A stretch of 54,558 nucleotides of DNA from Lachnospiraceae bacterium (GTDB lineage: Bacteria > Bacillota > Clostridia > Lachnospirales > Lachnospiraceae). Location of the stretch: contig JAFXGR010000059.1 in NCBI GenBank assembly GCA_017520155.1, positions 1-54,558 on the forward strand. The letters run 5' to 3'. Of this stretch, positions 37,022-44,047 are shown piece after piece; positions within the stretch are counted from its first letter, which is position 1; every line of letters starts with the position of its first letter. The position numbers and the translations under genes are program-made. The notes under the pieces were generated by a model. It worked only from the letters and a program-made list of their open reading frames with translations. It ran no database searches and was not told the origin of the DNA.

Positions 37022-38176
37022 ATGAAAAATTTAAGTCTGTATGTTCATATCCCTTTTTGCACGGCCAAATGTCATTATTGCGACTTTTTATCAGGACCAA
37101 AATATATGCAGGAAAAGGAAGAATATATAGAGACATTGTGTAAAGAAATAGGAAATAGAGCACAAGAGTTAAGTAGAGAAGAAAAAATAGTAGATACCAT
37201 TTTCTTTGGTGGGGGAACTCCTTCAGTGCTTGAGTCGGAGGAAATAAAAAGGATTATGGAGGTCATAAAGGAGAGATTTCATGTGTTACAGGAAGCGGAG
37301 ATTTCTCTGGAGATGAACCCGGACTCTGTAACAAAAGAAAAATTAAAGGTCTATAAGAAAATCGGAATCAATCGTTTGAGCATAGGACTGCAGTCAGCCA
37401 ATAACGAAGAATTAAAGGTATTGGGAAGAATTCATACCTGGGAGGGATTTTTGAAGTCATGGAATCTGATAAAAGATGAAGGATTTACTAATGTAAATAT
37501 AGACCTAATGTCGGGACTTCCGGGACAAAGTCTGAAAAGTTATGAAGAGACATTAAAAAAAGTTTTAGAATTAGACCCCCCACATATTTCCTCCTACAGT
37601 TTAATCGTGGAGGAAGGGACAAAATTTGAACAATGGTATGGGGAAGGGAAAGCACAGGGACATCGACTTCCGTCAGAAGAAACCGACCGTAGAATGTATG
37701 AGCTGACGAAAAAAATGTTGAAGGACAAAGGGTATGAGAGATACGAGATTTCCAATTATTCCCTTCCGGGATATGAATGTAAGCATAATGAGGGATATTG
37801 GACAGGAAAATCTTATCTTGGCTTTGGCTTAGGAGCCTCCTCTTATTTTAGAGGACAACGGTTTCAAAATGAGAATGATATGGAAAAATATTTAACCTTA
37901 ATGGAAAAGGGTAAGGATCCCGCGTTAGATAGGTATACTCTTTCTCAAAAGGAACAGAGGGAAGAATTCATGTTTCTGGGACTTCGGAGAATGAAGGGAG
38001 TTAGGGAAGAGGAGTTTTATGAGCGGTTTCAGATTTCCCTAAAGGAAGTTTACGGCGAGAAATTACAAATCTTAGAGGAAAAAGCATTATTAAAATATAA
38101 TAATAAGGAAGGGAGCTGGTCTCTTACGGAATTTGGAATCGACGTAAGTAATCAGGTTTTTGTGGAGTTTTTGTAG
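37022..38176 (+). CDS. hemW: Radical SAM heme chaperone HemW
   Basis: 384 residues from ATG 37022, with AAGGAAG upstream. The cluster motif CTAKCHYCDF (residues ~13-22) has the HemW pattern with Phe after the last Cys plus one, not the fourth Cys of true HemN. FFGGGTPS and IDLMSGLPGQ follow. HemW delivers heme to respiratory enzymes. Usual gene order continues to hrcA-grpE-dnaK; here it ends in a terminator and a repeat-rich region. Confidence 0.92.
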   Translation: MKNLSLYVHIPFCTAKCHYCDFLSGPKYMQEKEEYIETLCKEIGNRAQELSREEKIVDTIFFGGGTPSVLESEEIKRIMEVIKERFHVLQEAEISLEMNPDSVTKEKLKVYKKIGINRLSIGLQSANNEELKVLGRIHTWEGFLKSWNLIKDEGFTNVNIDLMSGLPGQSLKSYEETLKKVLELDPPHISSYSLIVEEGTKFEQWYGEGKAQGHRLPSEETDRRMYELTKKMLKDKGYERYEISNYSLPGYECKHNEGYWTGKSYLGFGLGASSYFRGQRFQNENDMEKYLTLMEKGKDPALDRYTLSQKEQREEFMFLGLRRMKGVREEEFYERFQISLKEVYGEKLQILEEKALLKYNNKEGSWSLTEFGIDVSNQVFVEFL

Positions 38177-38193
38177 GAAGAACTTCTTCATAG

Positions 38194-38236
38194 AAAAAGT
38201 GAAAATTTAGCAAGAGGCTAAGCTGTCACTTTTTTC
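38194..38236 (+). terminator. Terminator after hemW
   Basis: AAAAAGTGA (38194-38202) pairs with TCACTTTTTT (38226-38235), with an inner TTAGC/GCTAA stem, and a T-run follows. It lies 18 bases after the hemW stop. Confidence 0.85.
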
Positions 38237-38364
38237 TCGTTATGAGTCATTACCATCAAAGTTTCTCGTAAATACTCTTTTAATAAAAAGGCACAGAAAT
38301 AGGGGAATGTATAAATATTATCACTGTATCCCACATTGCCTGAAGTAAATTTAAGAATCATCAT
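38218..38364 (-). other. Short unexplained frame, probably a gene remnant
   Basis: A 48-codon minus-strand frame opens with two ATGs and reads ILKFTSGNVGYSDNIYTFPY then FCAFLLKEYLRE. The composition looks protein-like, but it has no convincing ribosome site and its end overlaps the hemW terminator. I do not recognise it. It may be a decayed part of the same sequence as the ATPase fragment upstream of it. Confidence 0.3.
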
Positions 38365-38437
38365 ATCCCTTAGCCCATAAAAATTCTTCGAAATCCATAG
38401 ACATCATATTGTAATCAATTTTACGCTTTCCTGACAT
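38351..38437 (-). pseudogene. Fragment of an AAA/DUF4143-type ATPase
   Basis: 28 codons on the minus strand contain SMDFEEFLWAKGYDD, the block that in this ATPase family follows the Walker B and sensor region (YPMDYEEF in the intact relative at 44048-45379). The rest of the gene is missing on both sides. It marks this gap as eroded gene remains. Confidence 0.6.
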
Positions 38438-38453
38438 CTTAAGATTAAAAGTA

Positions 38454-38509
38454 ATAAAACAAGAAAAAGGTAACAGAATTTTAATTCTGTTACCTTTTTC
38501 TTGTTTTAT
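38454..38509. repeat. 56-base perfect palindrome containing a GGTAACAGAATT core
   Basis: A 27-bp perfect stem with a 2-base loop (38454-38480 with 38483-38509). The central GGTAACAGAATT-TT-AATTCTGTTACC is nearly repeated at 39762-39787. It has T and A runs, so it could be a bidirectional terminator. It has no target duplication like the MITEs. The rest of 38510-38762 shows no gene. Confidence 0.75.
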
Positions 38510-38762
38510 GTATCGTCATTTTTGAAAGTTACTTTATAGGAAAATAAAAAATTTTTTGTTTTTTAAAGTCCCCTTATTTTTCATACTAAACGCAACCCCT
38601 TTCAGTATTTGAGGATGTATTTATTATCGCAAAGCTGCGTTTACCTTAAAAGCTCACATTTTATCAAAAGTCTCTTATTGAAAATTATAGGTGAAATGTT
38701 GAAGTTATTTCTAACTGGTATTCCATGCTACTTTATGGATTTATCAGTAAGATAGAAAATTA

Positions 38763-39065
38763 GTAACTACTCAGATCCATTCTCGAAAATCCTTTGGATT
38801 TCCCCGATCGGGCTTCTTACCAAATGAAGTTATAAGAAAAACTGCTCCCCCATGTAAGCATTTATCACAGTTTTTTATAAATTCGGTAACAGTTCGGCCA
38901 CCAGCTGGAAAACAATGCCAAAGCACAGTTTCCTGGCTTAGGCAGAATGCCATATGCCAAAACGATATGAAATACTGTTCAGTGAGCAAGCTCCCACACA
39001 GTATTTCATATCGTTTTGTCGCATGGCTGAACTGTTACTAAATTCGCATGGCTCTGAATAGTTAC
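38763..39065. mobile_element. MITE copy 2, interrupted by MITE copy 3
   Basis: Outer ends are inverted repeats beginning GTAACTACTCAGATCCAT (right end reads CATGGCTCTGAATAGTTAC). Exact 8-bp target repeats GAAAATTA flank it at 38755-38762 and 39066-39073. Removing the inner element with one of its target repeats leaves about 142 bp, the size of the other copies. A 72-codon minus-strand frame across the junction (38771-38989) is made of repeat sequence and is not called as a gene. Confidence 0.85.
38886..39038. mobile_element. MITE copy 3 (153 bp), nested in copy 2
   Basis: Ends GTAACAGTTCGGCCA and TGGCTGAACTGTTAC, with exact 8-bp direct repeats TAAATTCG at 38878-38885 and 39039-39046. The interior contains a 21-bp stem starting CAAAACGATATG, different from the interiors of copies 1 and 4. 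Nesting shows that it moved after copy 2. Confidence 0.88.
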
Positions 39066-39124
39066 GAAAATTACTAAAATTAAGAAAGGAGAAACAGAGA
39101 AGGAAAGCTCTGTAAACAAGAAGA

Positions 39125-39715
39125 ATGAAGACTACACAACCAATCAGAAAAAAAGAGGAAGTAAGGAAAATAAAAGAATATTACCAAAAAATAAAGCCTA
39201 ATACAAGAAATTATCTGCTGGTTACCATTGCACTGAATACAGCCTTAAGAATTTCAGATATTTTATCCCTTCGGTGGAAAGACGTTTATGATATGCAGAC
39301 AAACCAATACAGAAGTCATATTGATTTAAGGGAACAAAAAACAGGAAAGTATACAAGAGTCAAGATTAATACGGAAGTACTTTTTGCGTTAAAAACATGT
39401 GAAAAAGTAATTGAGGAACAATATGGGGAGATGTTAGAGGAAACATTTTTATTTCGTCATACAAATAAAAATAGTGCCATTTCCAGAGTGCAGGCTCATA
39501 GGATTGTGAAACGTGCAGGGCTTTACAGCAATATTCCTTATGAAATCAGTTGTCATTCACTACGAAAAACCTTTGGCTATATGGCGTGGAAGCAGGGTGT
39601 TAGCCCTGCTCTTTTAGTAGATATTTATAATCATTCCTCTTATGAGGTAACAAAACGATATCTGGGAATAGAACAGGAAGAGAGAGATGAGGTATTTGAA
39701 TGTGTTCTTCTGTAG
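39125..39715 (+). CDS. Small tyrosine recombinase (FimB/FimE-sized)
   Basis: 196 residues: catalytic domain only, without the N-terminal SAM-like arm or core-binding domain of XerC/D and phage integrases. The weak start has AACAAGAAG just before it; AAGGAG lies further up. The catalytic set is visible: Arg in NTALRISDIL, Lys in EQKTGKYTR, HSLRKTF, and nucleophile Tyr in KRYLGI after YNHSSYEVT. Size and layout match FimB/FimE-type DNA inversion enzymes. It sits between nested MITEs and csrA-flagellin, with a similar palindrome on each side. A DNA switch or small mobile unit is possible but not shown. Confidence 0.88.
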   Translation: MKTTQPIRKKEEVRKIKEYYQKIKPNTRNYLLVTIALNTALRISDILSLRWKDVYDMQTNQYRSHIDLREQKTGKYTRVKINTEVLFALKTCEKVIEEQYGEMLEETFLFRHTNKNSAISRVQAHRIVKRAGLYSNIPYEISCHSLRKTFGYMAWKQGVSPALLVDIYNHSSYEVTKRYLGIEQEERDEVFECVLL

Positions 39716-39761
39716 AGAGCAAGAAATAGAACGGATATTCAAGAGGGAACATCTAAGATTT

Positions 39762-39787
39762 GGTAACAGAATTAAAATTCTGTAACA
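39762..39787. repeat. Second GGTAACAGAATT palindrome, downstream of the recombinase
   Basis: GGTAACAGAATT-AA-AATTCTGTAACA matches the core at 38468-38495 except at the centre and the right edge. It forms an 8-bp hairpin followed by T5 and could terminate the recombinase transcript. With the first copy it brackets the recombinase and MITEs. Confidence 0.6.
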
Positions 39788-39885
39788 TTTTTATTATGAA
39801 CCAAAAGAATAAGGTTATACCAATACTTTCAATAATTAAGTTCATGAGAATATTTGGGAAGATTGGAGTTTCAAGGAGGAAACGT

Positions 39886-40143
39886 ATGTTAAGAATGTCA
39901 GTGAGAAATGAAGAATATCTGCTAATAGGAGATGATATTAAAATCATCTTTCTTGGAGGAGGGGCAGGACAGACAAGGATTATGATTGATGCCCCAAAGG
40001 AAGTCAATATTGTAAGAAGTAAGGCTATTGAAAAGAGAATACAGGATCCGGAGATTCTGGCAAAGCTGCCCAAATATTATGCAGAACCGGAGCACCCTGA
40101 AAAATATAAAAAGAAAAAGAACATGATTATTGTAAAAAATTAG
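39886..40143 (+). CDS. csrA: Carbon storage regulator CsrA-type RNA-binding protein
   Basis: 85 residues from ATG 39886, with CAAGGAGGAAACGT upstream; the open frame extends to 39760 but without a site. The CsrA core is recognisable: LLIGDDIKIIFLG and QTRIMIDAPKEVNIVR, the latter holding the RNA-contacting Arg. The start MLRMSVRNEEY departs from the usual MLxLTRKxGE. A basic tail (KYKKKKN) makes it longer than the usual 60-75 residues. In Bacillus CsrA represses flagellin translation and is antagonised by FliW. No fliW is visible here, but flagellin is the next gene and carries a likely CsrA site. Confidence 0.9.
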   Translation: MLRMSVRNEEYLLIGDDIKIIFLGGGAGQTRIMIDAPKEVNIVRSKAIEKRIQDPEILAKLPKYYAEPEHPEKYKKKKNMIIVKN

Positions 40144-40160
40144 ATTTTATTGAAGAGGTT

Positions 40161-40189
40161 AATAATGCGAAATCCGGAGTTCGCTTATT
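40161..40189 (+). promoter_or_regulatory. Hairpin with GGA in the loop after csrA
   Basis: GCGAA (40167-40171) pairs with TTCGC (40180-40184), extended by an AT stem with one bulge. The loop ATCCGGAG shows a GGA at 40176-40178, and ATAAATTTTTG follows. It may terminate csrA; the GGA loop could also bind CsrA. Confidence 0.45.
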
Positions 40190-40302
40190 ATAAATTTTTG
40201 TCACTATTTGGAGCAATCCCGATGAAGCCTTAAATAATGACAAAGTCTAAGCTAAGTTCATCTACATTCTTGCAAGGGTAGAAAGAACAAAAGCAAAGAA
40301 AA

Positions 40303-40346
40303 TAGGTAAACGGATGTACCTAAATATTTAATCAAACACATGGAGG
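40303..40346 (+). promoter_or_regulatory. Likely CsrA-binding hairpin and SD-overlapping site in flagellin leader
   Basis: TAGGTA (40303-40308) pairs with TACCTA (40317-40322); the loop AACGGATG presents a GGA at 40312-40314. A second GGA is in the Shine-Dalgarno GGAGG (40342-40346), 7 bases before the flagellin ATG. This two-site layout, hairpin loop plus ribosome site, is what CsrA uses to repress hag in Bacillus. Here it is inferred from sequence. Confidence 0.7.
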
Positions 40347-40353
40347 TAAAATT

Positions 40354-42201
40354 ATGGTAGTACAACACAATTTACGCGCAATGAACTCTAACAGAATGTT
40401 AGGCTTAACACAGTCTCAGCAGGCAAAATCTTCTGAAAAATTATCTTCCGGTTATAAAATTAACCGTGCAGCAGATGATGCAGCAGGTCTTTCCATCTCT
40501 GAAAAAATGAGAAAGCAGATCAGAGGTCTTACCCAGGCTTCCTTAAATGCACAGGATGGTATTTCTGCCGTACAGACAGCAGAAGGTGCTTTACATGAAG
40601 TACAGGATATGCTTCAGAGAATGAATGAGCTGGCAGTTAAGGCGGCAAATGGAACTATGTCTGAGGATGATAGGGGATATATTCAGGATGAAATCGATCA
40701 GTTAATTACAGAAATTGATCGTGTGTCTGAAACAACCAAGTTCAATGAAAGTTATCTGTTGAAAGGTGATGGAGAAGAACCTTTAAGTGCTGAGAAAGTA
40801 TTTAGAGATTTAGGTACAGATAAACCTGTTACTTCTAAATTAACTGGAGCGGATGGAACCAGACAGACAGTGACAGCTACTACTAATATAGAAAATGGTA
40901 GAACCGAATTAAATTTAGGCGATCTTAAAAATGTTAAGGCTGGAGATACTATTACAGTTGATGGTGTGACTTATACTGTAGTAGATTCTGATGCAGGAGA
41001 TACAGCTGGAGATGGTAGCCTTACATTGGATTTAACTAATGGTACGGAAACTCCTGAAAGTATAGCGGCAATTATTGAAGCGGAAATACAAAAGACAAGT
41101 GATGATCTTTATGCCGCAGATAGAAATACTGGCAATGTTGAAACAGCTGCAATATTCAAAGATGAAAATGGTAATTTTGTTTTAACTATGCAGTCAAGAA
41201 CAGATGCAGCAAGAGCAGAAAGTACAGCAGGAGTTATGAAAACAACAGATGGAGCAGTAATCACTGTTGCAGACCAGATTGTTGTGGAGGATGGCCAAGA
41301 AGTTGTATTAGGTAAAGTCCAGTTAGTTGGAGAGATGACAGATGAGGTTGGAGCTGCATCAACACCAGCTGGTGGAGCTACATATTCAGTGAATTTAGAT
41401 AAGTACGAAGGTGGGGAAATGAGCCTTGTGTACGATGCAACAGATAAATTATGGACAGCAACAACTCCTCAAGGAGATACCAGAACATATTCTTCTCAAG
41501 AATTATATGATTTAGGTATTGGTGTTCAAGATGGAGAAGATAAAACTACATTTGATAATATTGATGATCAATTAGGTGGAAATCAAGGATATACATTAGA
41601 GGATGGATTTACTTTAAAAATTGAAAAAGGTGTTGTAAAAGATACAAGCGATTCTTTGATTACTGACGTAAATCTGAGTGGTGTAGATTTATCCAGATAT
41701 GAATTAGGTCAAGAAATTAAGGTGACAGCAAAGGTAACAGGCGCTGGTTTGGTTGGGTTTAATGATGTAGATCCTACTAAAAATGGAATCAAACCATTAC
41801 ATTTTAGCCTTCAGGTTGGTGCAGATACAACAGCAGAAAATAAGATTACTGTTGATATCGAATCCATGAGTGCTAAAAGTCTTGGAATTAGCAAAGTAAG
41901 GGTTGATGGAAAAGATAGTAAGAATGCAGATGCAGCAGTTGATGTTATCGGTGAAGCAATTCAGAAAGTTTCTACACAGCGTTCTGCTCTTGGTGCTGTT
42001 CAGAACAGATTAGAGCATACAATCAACAACTTAGATAACGTTGTAGAAAATACTACAGCAGCTGAAAGCCAGATTCGTGATACAGATATGGCTACAGAAA
42101 TGGTTAAGTTCTCCAATGCAAATATTCTTGCTCAGGCAGGACAGGCTATGCTTGCTCAGTCTAATCAGGCAAATCAGGGAGTTCTTGCATTATTACAGTA
42201 A
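40354..42201 (+). CDS. Flagellin
   Basis: 615 residues, ATG after a strong GGAGG. Conserved D0/D1 ends: N-terminal VVQHNLRAMNSNRMLG, KSSEKLSSGYKINRAADDAAGLSISEKMR, MLQRMNELAVKAANGT; C-terminal ALGAVQNRLEHTINNLDNV, ESQIRDTDMATEM, ILAQAGQAMLAQSNQ. The middle (~150-505) is a variable, surface-exposed D2/D3 region, long for a Gram-positive flagellin. The conserved D1 stretch keeps the LQRM-ELA region that in other species is seen by TLR5. No other flagellar gene is near except csrA. I could not find a convincing sigma-D promoter. Confidence 0.97.
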   Translation: MVVQHNLRAMNSNRMLGLTQSQQAKSSEKLSSGYKINRAADDAAGLSISEKMRKQIRGLTQASLNAQDGISAVQTAEGALHEVQDMLQRMNELAVKAANGTMSEDDRGYIQDEIDQLITEIDRVSETTKFNESYLLKGDGEEPLSAEKVFRDLGTDKPVTSKLTGADGTRQTVTATTNIENGRTELNLGDLKNVKAGDTITVDGVTYTVVDSDAGDTAGDGSLTLDLTNGTETPESIAAIIEAEIQKTSDDLYAADRNTGNVETAAIFKDENGNFVLTMQSRTDAARAESTAGVMKTTDGAVITVADQIVVEDGQEVVLGKVQLVGEMTDEVGAASTPAGGATYSVNLDKYEGGEMSLVYDATDKLWTATTPQGDTRTYSSQELYDLGIGVQDGEDKTTFDNIDDQLGGNQGYTLEDGFTLKIEKGVVKDTSDSLITDVNLSGVDLSRYELGQEIKVTAKVTGAGLVGFNDVDPTKNGIKPLHFSLQVGADTTAENKITVDIESMSAKSLGISKVRVDGKDSKNADAAVDVIGEAIQKVSTQRSALGAVQNRLEHTINNLDNVVENTTAAESQIRDTDMATEMVKFSNANILAQAGQAMLAQSNQANQGVLALLQ

Positions 42202-42221
42202 GTTTAATACATTCTTTCATA

Positions 42222-42252
42222 AAAGAGGCTGGTTTAACCGGTCTCTTTTTTT
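42222..42252 (+). terminator. Terminator after flagellin
   Basis: AAAGAGGCTGGT pairs with the mirrored ACCGGTCTCTTT (some G-U pairs), followed by a T-run. Twenty bases after the stop. Confidence 0.8.
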
Positions 42253-42433
42253 AATTAATTGACCATAAGAATGATTTGATTTATAGTAAAAGTAAGCATA
42301 GTGTATCGATTCAGCTTAGACTGAATTACAAAATTATAACAAGGGATTCTATCAGCATATCCAAGAAACACATCTTTTATCCTATCTTGCCAAGGCTTCC
42401 CTGAGCAATAATTTCATAGGAAGGAGTGTAAGA

Positions 42434-43122
42434 ATGGGACAACGAGATTTGTACCAAAGTGATTTTTATGAGGATAAGAATCGTTTTGCAGATATTTTTA
42501 ACGGTGCATTGTTTAAGGGAAAAGAAGTCATGAAGCCGGAGGATTTAGAAACTGCAGACAGCGTAATGGTAAGACTTCGTGGAAAAAATGAGAAAAAGGT
42601 TATCTGTGATAAGGTTTGTAAGTGGAGAGGAAGATATGCTTCATTCGTAGTTTTGGAGAATCAAAGCTATATTGATTATCGTATGGTACTTCGTGTGATG
42701 GAGGCAGAAATTATAGCGTATGAAAGACAAAGAAAATTCTTTTTGAGATGCTTTCCAATGCACAAGATAAGAATAAAATGAAAAAGATTTTGCAAAACAA
42801 TAGAAGTAGGGTTGATGAGGATAGTGCCAAAGCAATTTTAGGGATGTTAAAGGTAAACATTAACTTAAAGGAAATCATGACCACAGACGATAGTGGAAGG
42901 ACGGTGTACGATATGTGTAAAGCATTTGAAGAATATAGAGAAGAAGGAAGGAAAGAAGGTAGACGAGAAGGAAAGAGAGATGGAGAGTTGTCCATGGTTC
43001 TACAGAATATAAAAAGCCTAATGAAAAAGCAAAACTTATCTTTTGATGATGCAGCAGATTTATTGGGACTGGCGGTGGGAATCAGAAAGCATTTGTTGAC
43101 ATTATTGTTGACATTATTATAG
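42434..43122 (+). pseudogene. Degenerate Rpn-family (recombination-promoting nuclease/transposase-like) gene
   Basis: The first part (42434-42781) begins with the usual Rpn-family start: MGQRDLYQSDFYEDKNRFADI, NGALFKGKEVMKPEDLE, then VVLENQSYIDYRMVLRVMEAE. It breaks near 42735 into another frame. That frame (to 43122) carries the C-terminal part of the same family: KKILQNNRSRVDEDSAK, YDMCKAFEEYREEGRKEGRREGK, and NLSFDDAADLLG. The middle (~100 residues), including most of the PD-(D/E)XK nuclease core, is missing. So there is an internal deletion plus a frameshift. A good ribosome site and terminator remain. Confidence 0.8.
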
Positions 43123-43170
43123 AAAGGACGCGGATTTTTCATAACTAAACCATAGAAAAAAACGAATAGC

Positions 43171-43213
43171 TCCCAACGTATTTCTCATTAAGGAGAAGTG
43201 CGTTGGGATTTTT
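43171..43213 (+). terminator. Terminator after the Rpn pseudogene
   Basis: TCCCAACG (43171-43178) pairs with CGTTGGGA (43201-43208), with an inner TTCTC/GAGAA, followed by T5. Confidence 0.8.
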
Positions 43214-43299
43214 CAATTGCGTCAAGGATGTAAATCAGGTGAATATGCTTAGGAACTAAACCTCCATGCCCCCACACTTGGCAGCACCATAAATGAAAC

Positions 43300-43706
43300 T
43301 GTGCAGAGGATATTTTTTGTAATCAGTAAAGAGGATACCATCTGTCCGGAATGCAGATGGGACAGAAAGCTTAGAGTTTATAAAGAGGCCGGTGGGATTA
43401 AAACACAGATTTGCAATCAACCGCCTAAAATGTACCAATGAAAAATGCCGGAGGCTGCATAATGGATTGCCGGATTGTATGATTCCGTACAAGCATTATG
43501 GAAGTGGACTTATAGAAGATGTAGTGGAAGAGGTTATTGGATCGGATGATTTAGGGACAGAGAATTATCCATGTGAAGCAACCATGCAGGAGTAAAGCAG
43601 GATTTATTTTAACAGTGGAGCTGAAGATGAAATCTTCAAGATATCATCAGGAATTTCCCGGATGATAAACCGGATATGTGAAAAAACGCTGATGTATATG
43701 TGTTAA
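43300..43706 (+). pseudogene. Degenerate DUF6431-type gene
   Basis: Three consecutive pieces. Up to about 43410 one frame reads SKEDTICPECRWDRKLRVYKE (zinc-ribbon CxxC). A frameshift moves to the next frame with INRLKCTNEKCRRLHNGLPDC, MIPYKHYGSGLIEDVV and ENYPCEATM. An in-frame TAA at 43593-43595 is followed by a further coherent stretch (SRIYFNSGAEDEIFKISSG, ending at 43706). I recall this pattern as DUF6431, usually on mobile elements. Frameshift plus nonsense mutation make it dead. Confidence 0.7.
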
Positions 43707-43933
43707 TAGCAGAAGCGGCTGATAGATGAGCACATGGTAAGATTTGTAGCCGACCACGAGATGGTAGGTGGAATCGATTAAAAACCGGCGCAATTGCCCT
43801 GGAAACAGTGACAGGAAAATGAATAAGTTTGTGACAGAGAGTGAGAGCGAATCTGTGACAACTCATGGAATTTTTTACAATAATACATTTGATTGAAATA
43901 AAATAGTAGAATGAAAAATATAGAAAAATAATA
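43707..43933. other. Gap with no recognisable intact gene
   Basis: Short out-of-frame pieces only, for example RFVADHEMVGGID near 43740-43780, probably more remains of the mobile sequence to the left. The right part becomes very AT-rich. Confidence 0.5.
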
Positions 43934-44018
43934 AATAAAATATTGAAGAAATGTATTAAATGACAGAATAAAATATTGAAGAAATACATAAAAAGCAGTA
44001 TTATAGTTTTGAAGAAAT
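43934..44018 (+). repeat. Spaced 19-base direct repeats upstream of the AAA ATPase gene
   Basis: AATAAAATATTGAAGAAAT occurs exactly at 43934-43952 and 43967-43985, and a degenerate form at 44000-44018 keeps TTGAAGAAAT. The period is 33 bases with 14-base spacers. It ends 30 bases before the ATPase start, so it could be an operator array. Function unknown. Confidence 0.65.
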
Positions 44019-44047
44019 GTTATGTTTGTGTTAAATTGGAGGCAAAA

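Noticed and set aside
38771..38989. 72-codon minus-strand frame as a gene
   Set aside because: It spans the junction of two nested MITEs, so it is made of repeat sequence and has no ribosome site.
40192..40302. Sigma-D promoter for flagellin (CCCGATGA near 40217)
   Set aside because: The nearest TAAA is 23 bases upstream, not about 15, and the -10 is imperfect.
40867..41880. Frameshift or foreign insertion in the middle of flagellin
   Set aside because: The frame is continuous and a long variable middle is normal for flagellins.
43256..43492. 78-codon minus-strand frame
   Set aside because: It is antisense to the DUF6431 remnant, whose plus-strand reading has recognisable cysteine motifs.
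43934..44018. CRISPR array
   Set aside because: Only two exact repeats of 19 bases with 14-base spacers, not palindromic, and no cas gene; too short and irregular for CRISPR.
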